DNA of 64,000 nucleotides from an uncultured Eubacterium sp. Its GTDB lineage: Bacteria > Bacillota > Clostridia > Lachnospirales > Lachnospiraceae. Every line of letters starts with the position of its first letter. The stretch's first letter is position 1. The position numbers and the translations under genes are program-made. Of this stretch, positions 1 to 10,200 are shown piece by piece. A model generated the notes under the pieces. It made no database searches. It saw only the letters and a program-made list of their open reading frames with translations, and was not told the origin of the DNA. The DNA lies in contig CAJTMV010000007.1 in assembly GCA_910577225.1 (NCBI GenBank), positions 62,001 to 126,000 of the forward strand, in the 5' to 3' direction.

Positions 1-1107
1 TACTTTACCACATTTAAAACGACAGATCATGAAAATCTGCTGCAAAAACTGCGCAGACTGATGATTACGGCAGGTATGAAAGAGATCGATTTTACAGACA
101 AATATACAGCGATAAAAATTCATTTTGGGGAATATGGAAATCTGGCATTTTTAAGACCGAATTATGCGAAGGTGATGGCCGATCTTGTAAAAGAATGCGG
201 CGGCAGGCCTTTTTTGACGGATTGTAATACGTTGTATGTAGGAAGCAGAAAGAATGCGCTGGATCATATTGAGACGGCTTATCTGAATGGTTTTACTCCT
301 TATGCAACCGGTTGTCATGTATTGATCGGAGATGGATTAAAGGGTACGGATGAGACGCTTGTACCGGTGCATGGCGATTATGTAAAAGAAGCAAGAATTG
401 GATCCGCCATTATGGATGCGGATGTATTTTTAACTCTGACGCATTTTAAGGGACATGAGATGGCAGGATTTGGCGGTGCATTGAAAAATATTGGTATGGG
501 ATGCGGTTCAAGAGCGGGCAAGATGGAAATGCATAATGAAGGAAAACCGGTGGTAGAGGATACAGATGGATGTATCGGGTGCGGGAGCTGTCTGCGTATC
601 TGTGCACACGGCGCGCCTGTAATAGAAAATGGAAAAGCTCATATCGACCATCATAAATGCGTCGGATGCGGCAGATGTCTGGCAGTTTGTCCAAAAGATG
701 TGATTCAGCCGAGCTCTTCTTCATCTGTAAAAAGTCTGAACTGTAAGATGGCGGAATATAGTCTCGCAGTATGTAAGGGGCGTCCGCATTTTCATGTGTC
801 TCTGATCTGTGATGTGTCGCCGAATTGCGATTGCCATGCAGAAAATGATATTCCGATTATTCCGGATGTCGGGATGTTTGCTTCGTTTGATCCGGTTGCA
901 TTGGATGTGGCCTGTGCGGATGCGGTAAATCGGATGCCGGTCATCGACGGAAGCATTCTGAGCGATCATATAAAGGAAGACGCGCATCATGGGGAAGGTC
1001 ATGATCATTTTTATATGGTACATCCGGATACGGAATGGAAGTCCTGCATGGAACATGCGGTGAAAATTGGACTTGGACAGGATCAGTATGAATTAATCAC
1101 AATATAA
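1..1107 (+). CDS. DUF362 domain protein with two 4Fe-4S clusters (5' end outside window)
   Basis: The reading frame is open from base 1, so the start lies upstream of the window; the ATG at 61 is internal because the preceding residues (YFTTFKTTDHENLLQKL) fit the N-terminus of this family. The DUF362 domain fills the first two thirds. At about bases 568-690 come two ferredoxin motifs, CIGCGSCLRIC and CVGCGRCLAVC, each a full CxxCxxCxxxC set. The C-terminal part is rich in His and Cys (CDCHAEND, HHGEGHDH). Proteins of this kind are cytoplasmic iron-sulphur proteins of anaerobes with no agreed substrate. The family assignment is firm; the reaction is unknown. Confidence 0.85.
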   Translation, partial: YFTTFKTTDHENLLQKLRRLMITAGMKEIDFTDKYTAIKIHFGEYGNLAFLRPNYAKVMADLVKECGGRPFLTDCNTLYVGSRKNALDHIETAYLNGFTPYATGCHVLIGDGLKGTDETLVPVHGDYVKEARIGSAIMDADVFLTLTHFKGHEMAGFGGALKNIGMGCGSRAGKMEMHNEGKPVVEDTDGCIGCGSCLRICAHGAPVIENGKAHIDHHKCVGCGRCLAVCPKDVIQPSSSSSVKSLNCKMAEYSLAVCKGRPHFHVSLICDVSPNCDCHAENDIPIIPDVGMFASFDPVALDVACADAVNRMPVIDGSILSDHIKEDAHHGEGHDHFYMVHPDTEWKSCMEHAVKIGLGQDQYELITI

Positions 1108-1134
1108 CAGGATACAATAGAGAAAACAGATGCG

Positions 1135-1246
1135 GCAGTCTGACCACATCAGACTGCTGTAAACAAAGAACTTCTGTAAAAAGCATGCCCGGCATTGGTA
1201 AAGCACATAAGATTGTCCGGATGCATAACAATAAAGGTATCCGGAC
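1135..1246 (+). other. two perfect hairpins in the 207-bp gap after the DUF362 gene
   Basis: GCAGTCTGA (1135-1143) pairs with TCAGACTGC (1149-1157) across a 5-base loop, and GTCCGGAT (1215-1222) pairs with ATCCGGAC (1239-1246). Neither is followed by a T-run, so they are only possible weak terminators or leader structures. No gene is seen in this gap. Confidence 0.35.
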
Positions 1247-1314
1247 TGCTACTAAAATACTGCGAGATGATAATCAGAAGAATAAAAGATTAAATAAAAG
1301 GCAGGGCAGGAAGT

Positions 1315-2256
1315 TTGAGGGAAAAATTTGGATTAAAGAAGCTGGAAAATGAAATCTTATTGGACCGTTTTCGAACAATGAGCGAGCCGACGCTGGTGTC
1401 AAAAACAAACGGACTAAGCGGAAAACTTTATATTGCATCGGAAATGGATAAAATGGACAAAATAGGATATGACTGTGTAGCTGCATGTGTCAACGACATG
1501 GCAGCACTGGGAGCGGAACCGTTGTTTTTTTATGCAAATATATCCTGTGTAAGACCCAGAGCTGATAAAATCAGGATTATTGAGGACGGCATTGCGCAGG
1601 GATGCGGGCAGGCAGAGATTCAGTTTGCAGGCTGTGAGATTGTCGAACTGCCGGATAAGTATGCATTCGACCAGTATGAGCTGGCAGGTTTCATTGTTGG
1701 CATTTTAGATAAAAAGAAGAAAATTGGAAGTTCCAGACTTTCCAGCGGAGATGTCATTCTGGGACTTCCGTCAGACGGCTTACATAACAACGGATATGTA
1801 CTGGCCAGAAAACAGTTGTTTCTGACAAAAGGAACGATGGAAGTATATTACGATATGCTGGGTGGAACGCTGGGCGACCAGCTGCTTCGTCCTACAAAGA
1901 TGTACCGCACATGTATGGAACATTTATCAGAGTCAGGAATTGAAGTTAAATCGTGTGTTCAGGTTGCGCATGGAGGGCTGGATCGGGCGCTGCATCAGCT
2001 GCTTCACGAGGAATATGGCGCAGTTGTGAAACGCAGGTCGGATTCCATACCGCCGCTTTATCAAATGCTTCATAAGGATGGAAATATTGATATCCAGCAG
2101 ATGCGTCAGACGTTCAACATGGGAATCGGCATGTTATTGATTATTGCAGAGGATGCAGCTGACAAAGCAGCCGAGTATCTGGAGGAGGCAGGAGAAAGTC
2201 CGATTTTTCTTGGATTAGTGGAAGCAGAGCGGGATCTGATCCGATATCTGGAGTAG
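1315..2256 (+). CDS. PurM/AIR-synthase-like protein, divergent paralogue
   Basis: The 313-residue protein follows phosphoribosylformylglycinamidine cyclo-ligase (PurM) almost end to end: CVNDMAALGAEPLFF, GLPSDGLHNNGYVLARK and FNMGIGMLLI are family blocks. It is somewhat shorter than PurM (about 340-350) and lacks its usual N-terminus. Two active-site segments differ: the GVGTK loop reads GLSGK, and the GGETAEMP block reads AGCEIVELP. This suggests an altered substrate or lost activity rather than purine synthesis, and no other purine gene is nearby. The start used is TTG at 1315, close behind AGGAAG; an internal ATG at 1378 (MSEPTL) is a weaker alternative. Confidence 0.7.
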   Translation: MREKFGLKKLENEILLDRFRTMSEPTLVSKTNGLSGKLYIASEMDKMDKIGYDCVAACVNDMAALGAEPLFFYANISCVRPRADKIRIIEDGIAQGCGQAEIQFAGCEIVELPDKYAFDQYELAGFIVGILDKKKKIGSSRLSSGDVILGLPSDGLHNNGYVLARKQLFLTKGTMEVYYDMLGGTLGDQLLRPTKMYRTCMEHLSESGIEVKSCVQVAHGGLDRALHQLLHEEYGAVVKRRSDSIPPLYQMLHKDGNIDIQQMRQTFNMGIGMLLIIAEDAADKAAEYLEEAGESPIFLGLVEAERDLIRYLE

Positions 2257-2308
2257 CAGCCGTCGGATCAGAGGAATGGGTATACTGAAGCAGGAAAGGA
2301 GCGAAGAG

Positions 2309-3436
2309 ATGAGCTCACAGGCCAGACTTGAAAATGTATTAAGAGATATACATGTAATGATTTCAAAAAGCGAGACATACGATTCGGATCGGATTATTGT
2401 CAGTAAACAGGATATTTTTCAGCTGATCGATCGTCTGAATGAAAGCATTTATGAGATTATGGATGAATATGAACTGACACAGCAAAGCAGAGACCGGGCA
2501 CTTCGGGAAAAAAAGAAGGAAGGCGACAAGATCATCTGGGATGCCAGCCGTCAGGCGGAAGATATTTATGCAGCGTCAGTGTTATATACGGAAGAAGCTC
2601 TGAACCATCTGAATGTGATGGTGGATGAAGCCGATAAGACGGTGGACCGCATGTATCGGGAATTTTGCAAAAATCTGAAACAACAACAGGAAACGATTCG
2701 GGAAAATCAGCTGGAATTAAAAAGTCAGCTTCAGCTTTTGGCTGATACAGAAAAGTATTTAAGGCTGATCGAAGAGCGTAACCGCGAGATCGAGCGGGAA
2801 CGGGCGGAAAAGAAAGGCAGAAAGACATTAGAGAACTTTGGTGAAAAGCATACGGTTATTAAGCCGGAAATTAAAATAAATGAAGATTATTTCCGTAAAG
2901 CAGGTATTCCGTTCGAAAAGGAAGATGAAAAGATATCAGAAGAACCAGAGATGATGCAGCCGCTGGAAGATGAAGGGGTAATCGCGTCGACTTTGAAAAA
3001 GGCGGCTGAGGACATTCAGCAGATCTTCACGGAAGACAGGAAGGCTGACAAAATAAATAATAAAGAAAGTTCCGTTTCAGACACACTTACAGAAAAAGCG
3101 GAAGAAAATAAAGAAAGCGCCAAAGAGACGGAAAATCGATCCGGTCAGCAGGATGCAAAGAGCCAGTCTGATCTTTCTGAATCAAAATCAGAGATACAGG
3201 AAAAGTCCAACGATGGAAATGCAGAGTCAGCGTTATCTGAGGATCAGATACTTCATAAAAACGGAGAGCAGACAGAGGCAGGCAGCAGGATTTTGAACGA
3301 TATTGAGATTAAAGTAAATTCGGATGCAGAATATTTCAGACAAAAAAACGAGGAATCTGATGAAAAGAAACCGATGCAGCACGAAAAATTATCGCTGCTG
3401 GATAAATTAATGGGTAAAAAGAAAACTTTATTATAA
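2309..3436 (+). CDS. coiled-coil protein, DivIVA-like or V-ATPase subunit H-like
   Basis: The start is ATG 2309, seven bases after AGGAAAGGAG; an ATG at 2276 lacks a site. The first 190 residues are long charged helices (KQDIFQLIDRLNESIYEIM, REKKKEGDKIIWDASRQAED) like proteins loosely annotated as DivIVA-like or vacuolar ATPase subunit H in clostridia. The rest is an acidic, Glu/Ser/Lys-rich linker with repeated EDYFRKAG/DAEYFRQKN elements, ending in a basic tail (LLDKLMGKKKTLL). No signal peptide or membrane segment is present. A scaffold role in cell division or envelope growth is only a guess. Confidence 0.6.
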   Translation: MSSQARLENVLRDIHVMISKSETYDSDRIIVSKQDIFQLIDRLNESIYEIMDEYELTQQSRDRALREKKKEGDKIIWDASRQAEDIYAASVLYTEEALNHLNVMVDEADKTVDRMYREFCKNLKQQQETIRENQLELKSQLQLLADTEKYLRLIEERNREIERERAEKKGRKTLENFGEKHTVIKPEIKINEDYFRKAGIPFEKEDEKISEEPEMMQPLEDEGVIASTLKKAAEDIQQIFTEDRKADKINNKESSVSDTLTEKAEENKESAKETENRSGQQDAKSQSDLSESKSEIQEKSNDGNAESALSEDQILHKNGEQTEAGSRILNDIEIKVNSDAEYFRQKNEESDEKKPMQHEKLSLLDKLMGKKKTLL

Positions 3437-3457
3437 ATTGTTCAAGGAGGAACCAAC

Positions 3458-5743
3458 ATGAAACTTTATGACAGAGGCGTATATCTGGTTAACGGTAAGG
3501 AACTGGTTGAAGATACGCTGGACGCAGCCGCTGTTTTAAAAACAAAAACAGGCGCAGAGATTACGCAGGAACAGGCAAAAACACAGACAATTGCGTATCA
3601 TATATTAGAACAGCATAATACTTCTGGTAATATGGAAAAACTTCAGGTTAAATTTGACAAGCTGACGTCGCATGATATCACGTTTGTAGGAATTATACAA
3701 ACGGCTCGTGCGTCAGGATTGGAAAAATTTCCGATTCCATATGTACTGACAAACTGCCATAACAGTCTGTGTGCAGTCGGAGGAACGATCAACGAGGATG
3801 ATCATATGTTTGGCTTATCCTGTGCCAAGCGATATGGAGGAATCTATGTACCGCCTCACCAGGCTGTTATTCATCAGTTTGCAAGAGAAATGCTGGCTGG
3901 CGGCGGCAGGATGATACTGGGTTCGGATTCTCATACGCGCTATGGGGCTTTAGGTACGATGGCAATGGGCGAGGGAGGACCGGAACTTGTGAAACAGCTG
4001 CTGAGTCAGACTTATGATATTAATATGCCGGAAGTAGTCGGTATTTATCTGACAGGAAAACCAGAAAAAGGTGTGGGGCCTCAGGATGTCGCGATCGCTA
4101 TTATTAAAGAAGTATTTGCGAACGGTTATGTGAAGAATAAAGTCATGGAATTTGTTGGGCCGGGCGTTGCAAATCTAAGCGTTGATTTTAGAATTGGCGT
4201 TGACGTAATGACGACAGAAACGACCTGTCTGTCTTCTATCTGGAAAACGGACGAACAGGTAAAAGAGTTTTATGAGATTCATGGACGAAGCGAGGAATAT
4301 AAAGAGCTAAATCCTGGAAATACAGCATACTACGACGGCATGATCGAGCTGGATTTAAGTACTGTCAGACCGATGATCGCGATGCCGTTCCACCCGAGCA
4401 ACGCATATACGATCGAAGAGCTGAATCAGAATCTGCTGGATATTCTTGACGATTGTGAGAAAAAGGCTCAGGTTAGTTTTAATGGTGCGGTGGATTTAAA
4501 TCTGAAAGAAAAAGTGCGTGATGGCAGATTGTATGTAGATCAGGGAATTATAGCAGGCTGTGCCGGCGGCGGATTTGAAAATATTTGTGATGCGGCAGAT
4601 ATTCTGGACGGTGCGGGAATTGGCGCGGATGAATTTACGTTAAGCGTTTATCCGGCAAGTATGCCTGTATATATGGAACTGGTTCGGAACGGAGCCGCGG
4701 CAAAAATTATGGCTGCGGGCGGCGTTATGAAGACGGCATTTTGCGGCCCTTGCTTTGGCGCTGGAGATACGCCGGCTAATAATGGTCTGTCTGTCCGCCA
4801 TTCGACTCGTAATTTCCCGAATCGTGAAGGCTCCAAAGTACAAAACGGTCAGATTGCATCGGTAGCGTTGATGGATGCGCGTTCCATTGCAGCGACAGCG
4901 GCGAATCAGGGATATCTGACAGCGGCTACAGATGTGGACGTGAACTTTACAAAACCGAAATATTTCTTCGATCAGACCATTTATCAAAACCGTGTATTTG
5001 ACAGTCATGGCGTGGCAGATCCTTCAGTAGAAGTAAAAATGGGCCCGAATATCAAAGACTGGCCAAAGATGTGTGCATTAACGGAACATCTGATGCTAAA
5101 GGTCGTATCCGAAATCCATGATCCGGTTACGACAACCGATGAACTGATTCCATCCGGAGAGACTTCCTCTTATCGCTCAAATCCGCTTGGCCTGGCTGAA
5201 TTTACTTTGTCCAGAAAAGATCCGGATTATGTAGGACGTGCCAAAGAGGTACAAAAAGCTGAGAAGGTGAGAGAAGATGGCGGACATCCTTATGAAGTGC
5301 TGCCGGAGTTAAAACAGGCGGTAGACGTTATTTTACAGAAATTCCCGGATGCGAACGAGTCCAATACCGGAATCGGCAGCACGATTTTTGCGGTAAAACC
5401 GGGAGATGGTTCTGCGCGGGAGCAGGCCGCTTCCTGTCAGAAAGTATTAGGAGGCTGGGCAAATATCGCGCATGAGTATGCGACGAAGAGATACCGCTCA
5501 AACCTGATTAACTGGGGAATGCTTCCGCTGACGATCGAACAGGGAGACCTGCCGTTTTCGAATGGAGATTATCTGTTTTTGCCGAATATCCGTGAAGCAG
5601 TCTCGAAAAAAGAGTCGGATATTACAGCGTATGCAGTAAAAGACGGCAGCCTCAGAGAATTTCATATGACTTTGGGTGAACTGACAGATGATGAACGTGA
5701 AATTATATTGAAAGGTTGTCTGATTAATTTTAACAGGAAATAA
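3458..5743 (+). CDS. aconitase-family hydratase (761 aa)
   Basis: The start ATG follows CAAGGAGGAACC. The protein has the aconitase layout: GSDSHT at about residues 156-161, a Cys in AGCAGGGFEN near 367, and two Cys in FCGPCFGAGD near 428-431, together the three ligands of a 4Fe-4S cluster, followed by the RHSTRNFPNREG substrate-binding block. Length fits the monomeric aconitases. It should be a cytoplasmic lyase interconverting citrate and isocitrate or a related hydroxy-acid. No citrate synthase or isocitrate dehydrogenase lies beside it, so the true substrate is open. It follows the coiled-coil gene by 21 bases, probably in one transcript. Confidence 0.85.
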   Translation: MKLYDRGVYLVNGKELVEDTLDAAAVLKTKTGAEITQEQAKTQTIAYHILEQHNTSGNMEKLQVKFDKLTSHDITFVGIIQTARASGLEKFPIPYVLTNCHNSLCAVGGTINEDDHMFGLSCAKRYGGIYVPPHQAVIHQFAREMLAGGGRMILGSDSHTRYGALGTMAMGEGGPELVKQLLSQTYDINMPEVVGIYLTGKPEKGVGPQDVAIAIIKEVFANGYVKNKVMEFVGPGVANLSVDFRIGVDVMTTETTCLSSIWKTDEQVKEFYEIHGRSEEYKELNPGNTAYYDGMIELDLSTVRPMIAMPFHPSNAYTIEELNQNLLDILDDCEKKAQVSFNGAVDLNLKEKVRDGRLYVDQGIIAGCAGGGFENICDAADILDGAGIGADEFTLSVYPASMPVYMELVRNGAAAKIMAAGGVMKTAFCGPCFGAGDTPANNGLSVRHSTRNFPNREGSKVQNGQIASVALMDARSIAATAANQGYLTAATDVDVNFTKPKYFFDQTIYQNRVFDSHGVADPSVEVKMGPNIKDWPKMCALTEHLMLKVVSEIHDPVTTTDELIPSGETSSYRSNPLGLAEFTLSRKDPDYVGRAKEVQKAEKVREDGGHPYEVLPELKQAVDVILQKFPDANESNTGIGSTIFAVKPGDGSAREQAASCQKVLGGWANIAHEYATKRYRSNLINWGMLPLTIEQGDLPFSNGDYLFLPNIREAVSKKESDITAYAVKDGSLREFHMTLGELTDDEREIILKGCLINFNRK

Positions 5744-5759
5744 AAAGCGGTGCAGTGAT

Positions 5760-7091
5760 ATGGAAAATGATGAGAAAAAACAGACGATACGGCAGCAGTT
5801 AAAAGATGGCTCGGATTGGAACATCCGGCCGTATCTGGCAATGGGACTGACCTGTTTTATTGTATTTAGCTGCTGCATTCTGGTTGTATGCGTATTATTT
5901 CGGTTTGAAGATATAAAATCGGTGTTCAATATGTTTATTGGCATTGCACAGCCGATTTTATATGGTCTCGCCATCGGATACCTGATTAATCCGGTCATGA
6001 TGTTTTTTGAACGCGGATTGTTAAAGATGGCAGATCAAAAAGGCGCAAAGAAAAAGTTTCGCCGTCTGATTCGTACGGTGTCAAGTATTCTGGCCGTACT
6101 TGTATTTATACTGGTTATCGTTCTGCTGATATCTATGGTGATTCCGGAAGTATCGGCAAATATATCGAATCTGGTAGATACAATGCCTGCGCAGATGAAT
6201 TCTTTTATCGTGCATCTAAATGAATGGGAATATGGAAACCACAAAATGATAGCTATTGTAGAAGAATATCTTATGACAGCTGCTGACTGGATGGAAGATT
6301 TTCTGAAAAATTCGCTGCTTCCACAGACAAAAGATTATGTAGCTACGGTTACAAGCGGCGTTTTAAACGTTCTGAACGCGTTTAAGAATCTTGTAATAGG
6401 TCTGGTTGTATCGATCTATGTGATGTGTGAAAAAGAAAACTTTGAAGGTCAGACAAAAAAGATTATTTTTGCGCTGTTCCCGGCGCGTGCAGCAAATCAG
6501 GCAATTCAGGTATTTCATACTACGAATGAGATTTTTGGCGGCTTTATCAAAGGTAAGCTGCTGGATTCACTGATTATCGGAATTATCTGCTATATTGTAT
6601 TATGCATTATTAAGATGCCATATACGTTGCTTGTCAGTGTGATTGTAGGCGTTACAAATATTATTCCGTTTTTTGGTCCGTTTATCGGAGCCATACCGAG
6701 CGCATTTCTGATTTTGCTGGTGGATCCTTTGTATGCTGTCTATTTTGTTATTTTTGTGGTGATTTTGCAGCAGGTAGACGGAAATATTATCGGACCGAAG
6801 ATTTTAGGAGATTCGACAGGATTATCGTCATTCTGGGTAATGTTTGCAATTTTGGTCGGAAGCGGTTTGTTTGGCGTGATGGGAATGCTGCTTGGCTGTC
6901 CGGTTTTTGCCGTAATATATTATATCGTTCAAAAGGTCGTGCACTTTTTTCTGGAAAAAAAGAAGCTGCCGATCGATACGAACGTCTATATTGAAGCTAC
7001 AGGCGTAGAACCTGCCGGCAGCAGGCTTTGGTATGGAAAGTACGCCGATGAAAAACCATTTGCGGAAACGGAAGCGGAGACAGAGTCATAA
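5760..7091 (+). CDS. AI-2E family (PerM/DUF20) transporter
   Basis: A 443-residue polytopic membrane protein with the AI-2E layout: two N-terminal helices around residues 25-80, a third near 100-125 (SILAVLVFILVIVLLISMV), a soluble loop, and a C-terminal bundle containing the conserved VTNIIPFFGPFIGAIP and QQVDGNIIGPKILGDSTGLS segments. Members export small molecules or are sodium/proton antiporters; the name does not prove autoinducer transport. The gene begins 16 bases after the hydratase stop and is probably co-transcribed. Its own ribosome site is weak. The C-terminus is acidic and cytoplasmic. Confidence 0.85.
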   Translation: MENDEKKQTIRQQLKDGSDWNIRPYLAMGLTCFIVFSCCILVVCVLFRFEDIKSVFNMFIGIAQPILYGLAIGYLINPVMMFFERGLLKMADQKGAKKKFRRLIRTVSSILAVLVFILVIVLLISMVIPEVSANISNLVDTMPAQMNSFIVHLNEWEYGNHKMIAIVEEYLMTAADWMEDFLKNSLLPQTKDYVATVTSGVLNVLNAFKNLVIGLVVSIYVMCEKENFEGQTKKIIFALFPARAANQAIQVFHTTNEIFGGFIKGKLLDSLIIGIICYIVLCIIKMPYTLLVSVIVGVTNIIPFFGPFIGAIPSAFLILLVDPLYAVYFVIFVVILQQVDGNIIGPKILGDSTGLSSFWVMFAILVGSGLFGVMGMLLGCPVFAVIYYIVQKVVHFFLEKKKLPIDTNVYIEATGVEPAGSRLWYGKYADEKPFAETEAETES

Positions 7092-7140
7092 TCCGATACA
7101 GGCAGTATAGCCATTTTTTGATAAAATTTTAAGTAGTTTT

Positions 7141-7169
7141 TTGACATGAGCGGTTACCTATGGTAAACT
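7141..7169 (+). promoter_or_regulatory. sigma-A promoter for the TPR/P-loop gene
   Basis: TTGACA (7141-7146), exactly 17 bases, then TAAACT (7164-7169), 58 bases before the start codon. Confidence 0.75.
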
Positions 7170-7227
7170 AACATTGGATTATTGTGCAGGGAAGAAACGA
7201 AGGTGAATACAATCCTTTTATGGATAG

Positions 7228-10200
7228 ATGGTGACAAGCGTGGATAAATACGAGTTTAAACTTAAAGTTGACGAGATGAAGGCGCTGGTTAGTGCGCGTA
7301 ATTATAATGCAGCTGCAGAAATCGCAGAGACAATTAACTGGCGGAAAATCCGTAATTTAAATGCTCTTGTGCTTGCTGGAGAGGTTTTTGAACAGGTAGG
7401 ACGCTATGAGGATAGTAAGGAAATCCTTCTTCTGGCATATGATAAGTCTCCGATTGGAAGAAATATTATATACCGCCTGGCAGAAATCGCAGTGAAAACA
7501 AAAAGATTTGACGAGGCGCAGGAATATTATGACGAATTTGTCGATATTGCACCTCATGATAACTTAAAATTTGTATTAAAGTATAAGATGACTGCAGCGC
7601 AGGGACTTCCGTATAAAGAGCAGATCAGAATACTGGAGGAACTGAAAGAACAGGAATACTCAGAGGAATGGGCATATGAGCTGGCATATTTGTATCATAT
7701 GGATATGCAGCCGGAGAAATGTGTCGAAGCATGCGACGAATTAATTTTATGGTTTGGCGACGGTATTTATGTAGAAAAGGCGCTGGAGTTAAAAATGCAT
7801 TACCAGCCTCTGAGCAGGCCGCAGGAAGAGAAATACCGTGTGTTTCGGCAGAAGCGGACAGGTGTGATCGAAGTAAGACCGAATGATTTGCCGGGATCTG
7901 GAGAAATTTTACATGAGGCAGTAGAGATTCCTGTTGTTCAGACGAATACGGGTCAGTATAATACCGCTAATCTGCAGGAAGAAATCGCAAAGGGGATGCA
8001 TCAGATCAGCGAAGCAGGAACGGCGCGGAAAGCATTTACGCAGCAGACCGGTCAGGCGGATCAGATACAGAAAATCTGGCACGAGCCGCAGATACAGCCT
8101 GATTATCCTATGCAACGGGAGCTGTATCCGGATTCGCAAATAACAGAAAGCTCATATGTGGAGCCGCAAACGCGGCTGGATATGTATGAGGAAAACATCA
8201 CACAGGCAGAGCCGGAACCAGCGCCTGCAATGACGATGGAAGAAATACAGGCAGAGTGGGAAAGAACAAAGCAGGCAATGAACGACGCTTTGCAGGAAGC
8301 AAAAGAACCCAGGCAGGAAACATCAAAAGAAAGATCATTGGAACAGGCGGAGCAGCTGATGCAAAAGCTGCTCAGTATGATACCGCAGCTGGCTGAAAAA
8401 ATGTCACAGCAGGAATTATCGGATCAGCCTTCGGTAAAGATGCAGAATGATCTGGATCAGGCGGGCAGAATTGTTGCGGGGATTAATCAGCTACTGCAGG
8501 ATCAGATTGACAGTCTGATAACCGGAGAAGAAAAACAGATACCGGTCATACATACAGTCTCAGATCCGACACAGGAAATGCCGCATCTGCCTGAACATTT
8601 ATTAGAAGGTAAAGAGATTGGAGCTGTAGAGAAGGTGGAAATGAATGGAAATTCATTAAAAAAGGTCTCGCCAAAAGAGGATGATAACCCGGTTATGAGT
8701 GCCTGGAAGGAAGCGCCGCCAGGAATATCAGCGCTGGATCTTTTGCAAAGAGTACGTATGGAAAAGAATGCTGCAAACGCTATGGGACAGACGGAAAATA
8801 TGCAGAAAAGGGATACTCTGTCAGATACCATGCAGCAGATGCAGAGAACAGGCACAGCTGTGAACCGGACGGATGTCCGCCAGCAGGCGCAGGCAGGTAA
8901 TACGCTGACAGGCCCGGGTATGATGCAGGAAGAGAATATGCAGGCCATCACAGCATACGCAGAGAATATGGAGATGGGATCCATCACAGCACAGGCAGGG
9001 AGAAACAAAACTGCTCTGGGCACGTTACAGGCAGAAAACAGGAATATAAGTCCGGCTGCAGTGCAGACAGAAGATATGCTGGCAGGCTCGATGGCAGCGC
9101 AGACAGAAGATCGAAACATGAGTCCGATGGCGGCGCAGACAGAGAATATGGAAATGGGTCCGATCACAGCACAGACAGAGCATACAATGATGGAATCTGA
9201 CCTGCAGAGTCCGGATACATTGATGCAGCAGGCGGATCTGACAGCAGGCGCAGCATTTCAAAGACAGGTGCAGCATCCGTTCACAGAATCTGTTATACGC
9301 AAACCGGATCTGACAGCAGGCGCAGCATTTCAAAGGCAGGAACAGCATCCGTTCACAGAATCCGTTGTGCGCAGGCCGGATCTGACAGCAGGCGCAGCAT
9401 TTCAAAGAACAGAGCAAAATCCAATGACGGAATCGTTGATACGACAGCCGAATCTGACAGCGGGCGCAGCATTTCAAAGACAGGAACAATATCCGTTCAC
9501 AGAGTCTGTCATGCATGGGCCGGATTTGACAGCAGGCGCTGCATTTCAGCAGACGCAACAGCAAATGGCGCCGGATATGGAGATGCAGCACACACAATTA
9601 ACAGCAGGCGCAGTATTTCAGCGGCCGGAACAAAGCCTGACGGATACGTACATACAGGAACAGACGCAGCATCCGGAGAACGAAGCATATGAGACTTACG
9701 GCAGCCAGATGCAGTATGAAATGGATCCGGACAATATGGAACAGCAGCTGCAAAATACAATGACCGGCTTCGGGATGGAAGAATCTCAAATGTTTTCAGA
9801 GGAAACACTGGTAAATGCAGGCAGCAGTTCCTCATTTGAACAGGAAATAACAGCGATGGAAACAGAAGATCATACAGAATCTTCATTTGAATATAAAGAG
9901 ACAGAAGTACCTCGGCATAATATATCAGAGAATTACGGAAGGAGAACAGAACCGAAGTTTGAGAATGAGCAGGAAAATATATTCTTAGCAGCCAGGCCGA
10001 GATTTCTCACTCAGGCACAGCTTCAGGCGGGGTCAGTTATGGATGGGAAGAAGAATGCGCAGATAACGAAGGAATTTTCAAAAGAAGCAGTGAAAGCAGC
10101 TCATTCTGCAGGTTTTCGTGAGAATATTCCACATGCAGACAGTCAGAATATGGAAGAAATAAAAAGGCTGACGCCAGAGCAGAAACAGATATTTTCTTAT

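Noticed and set aside
9232..9630. Regular repeat spacing suggested a CRISPR-like array
   Set aside because: The 72-base period is uninterrupted coding phase, there are no unique spacers, and it lies within a long gene.
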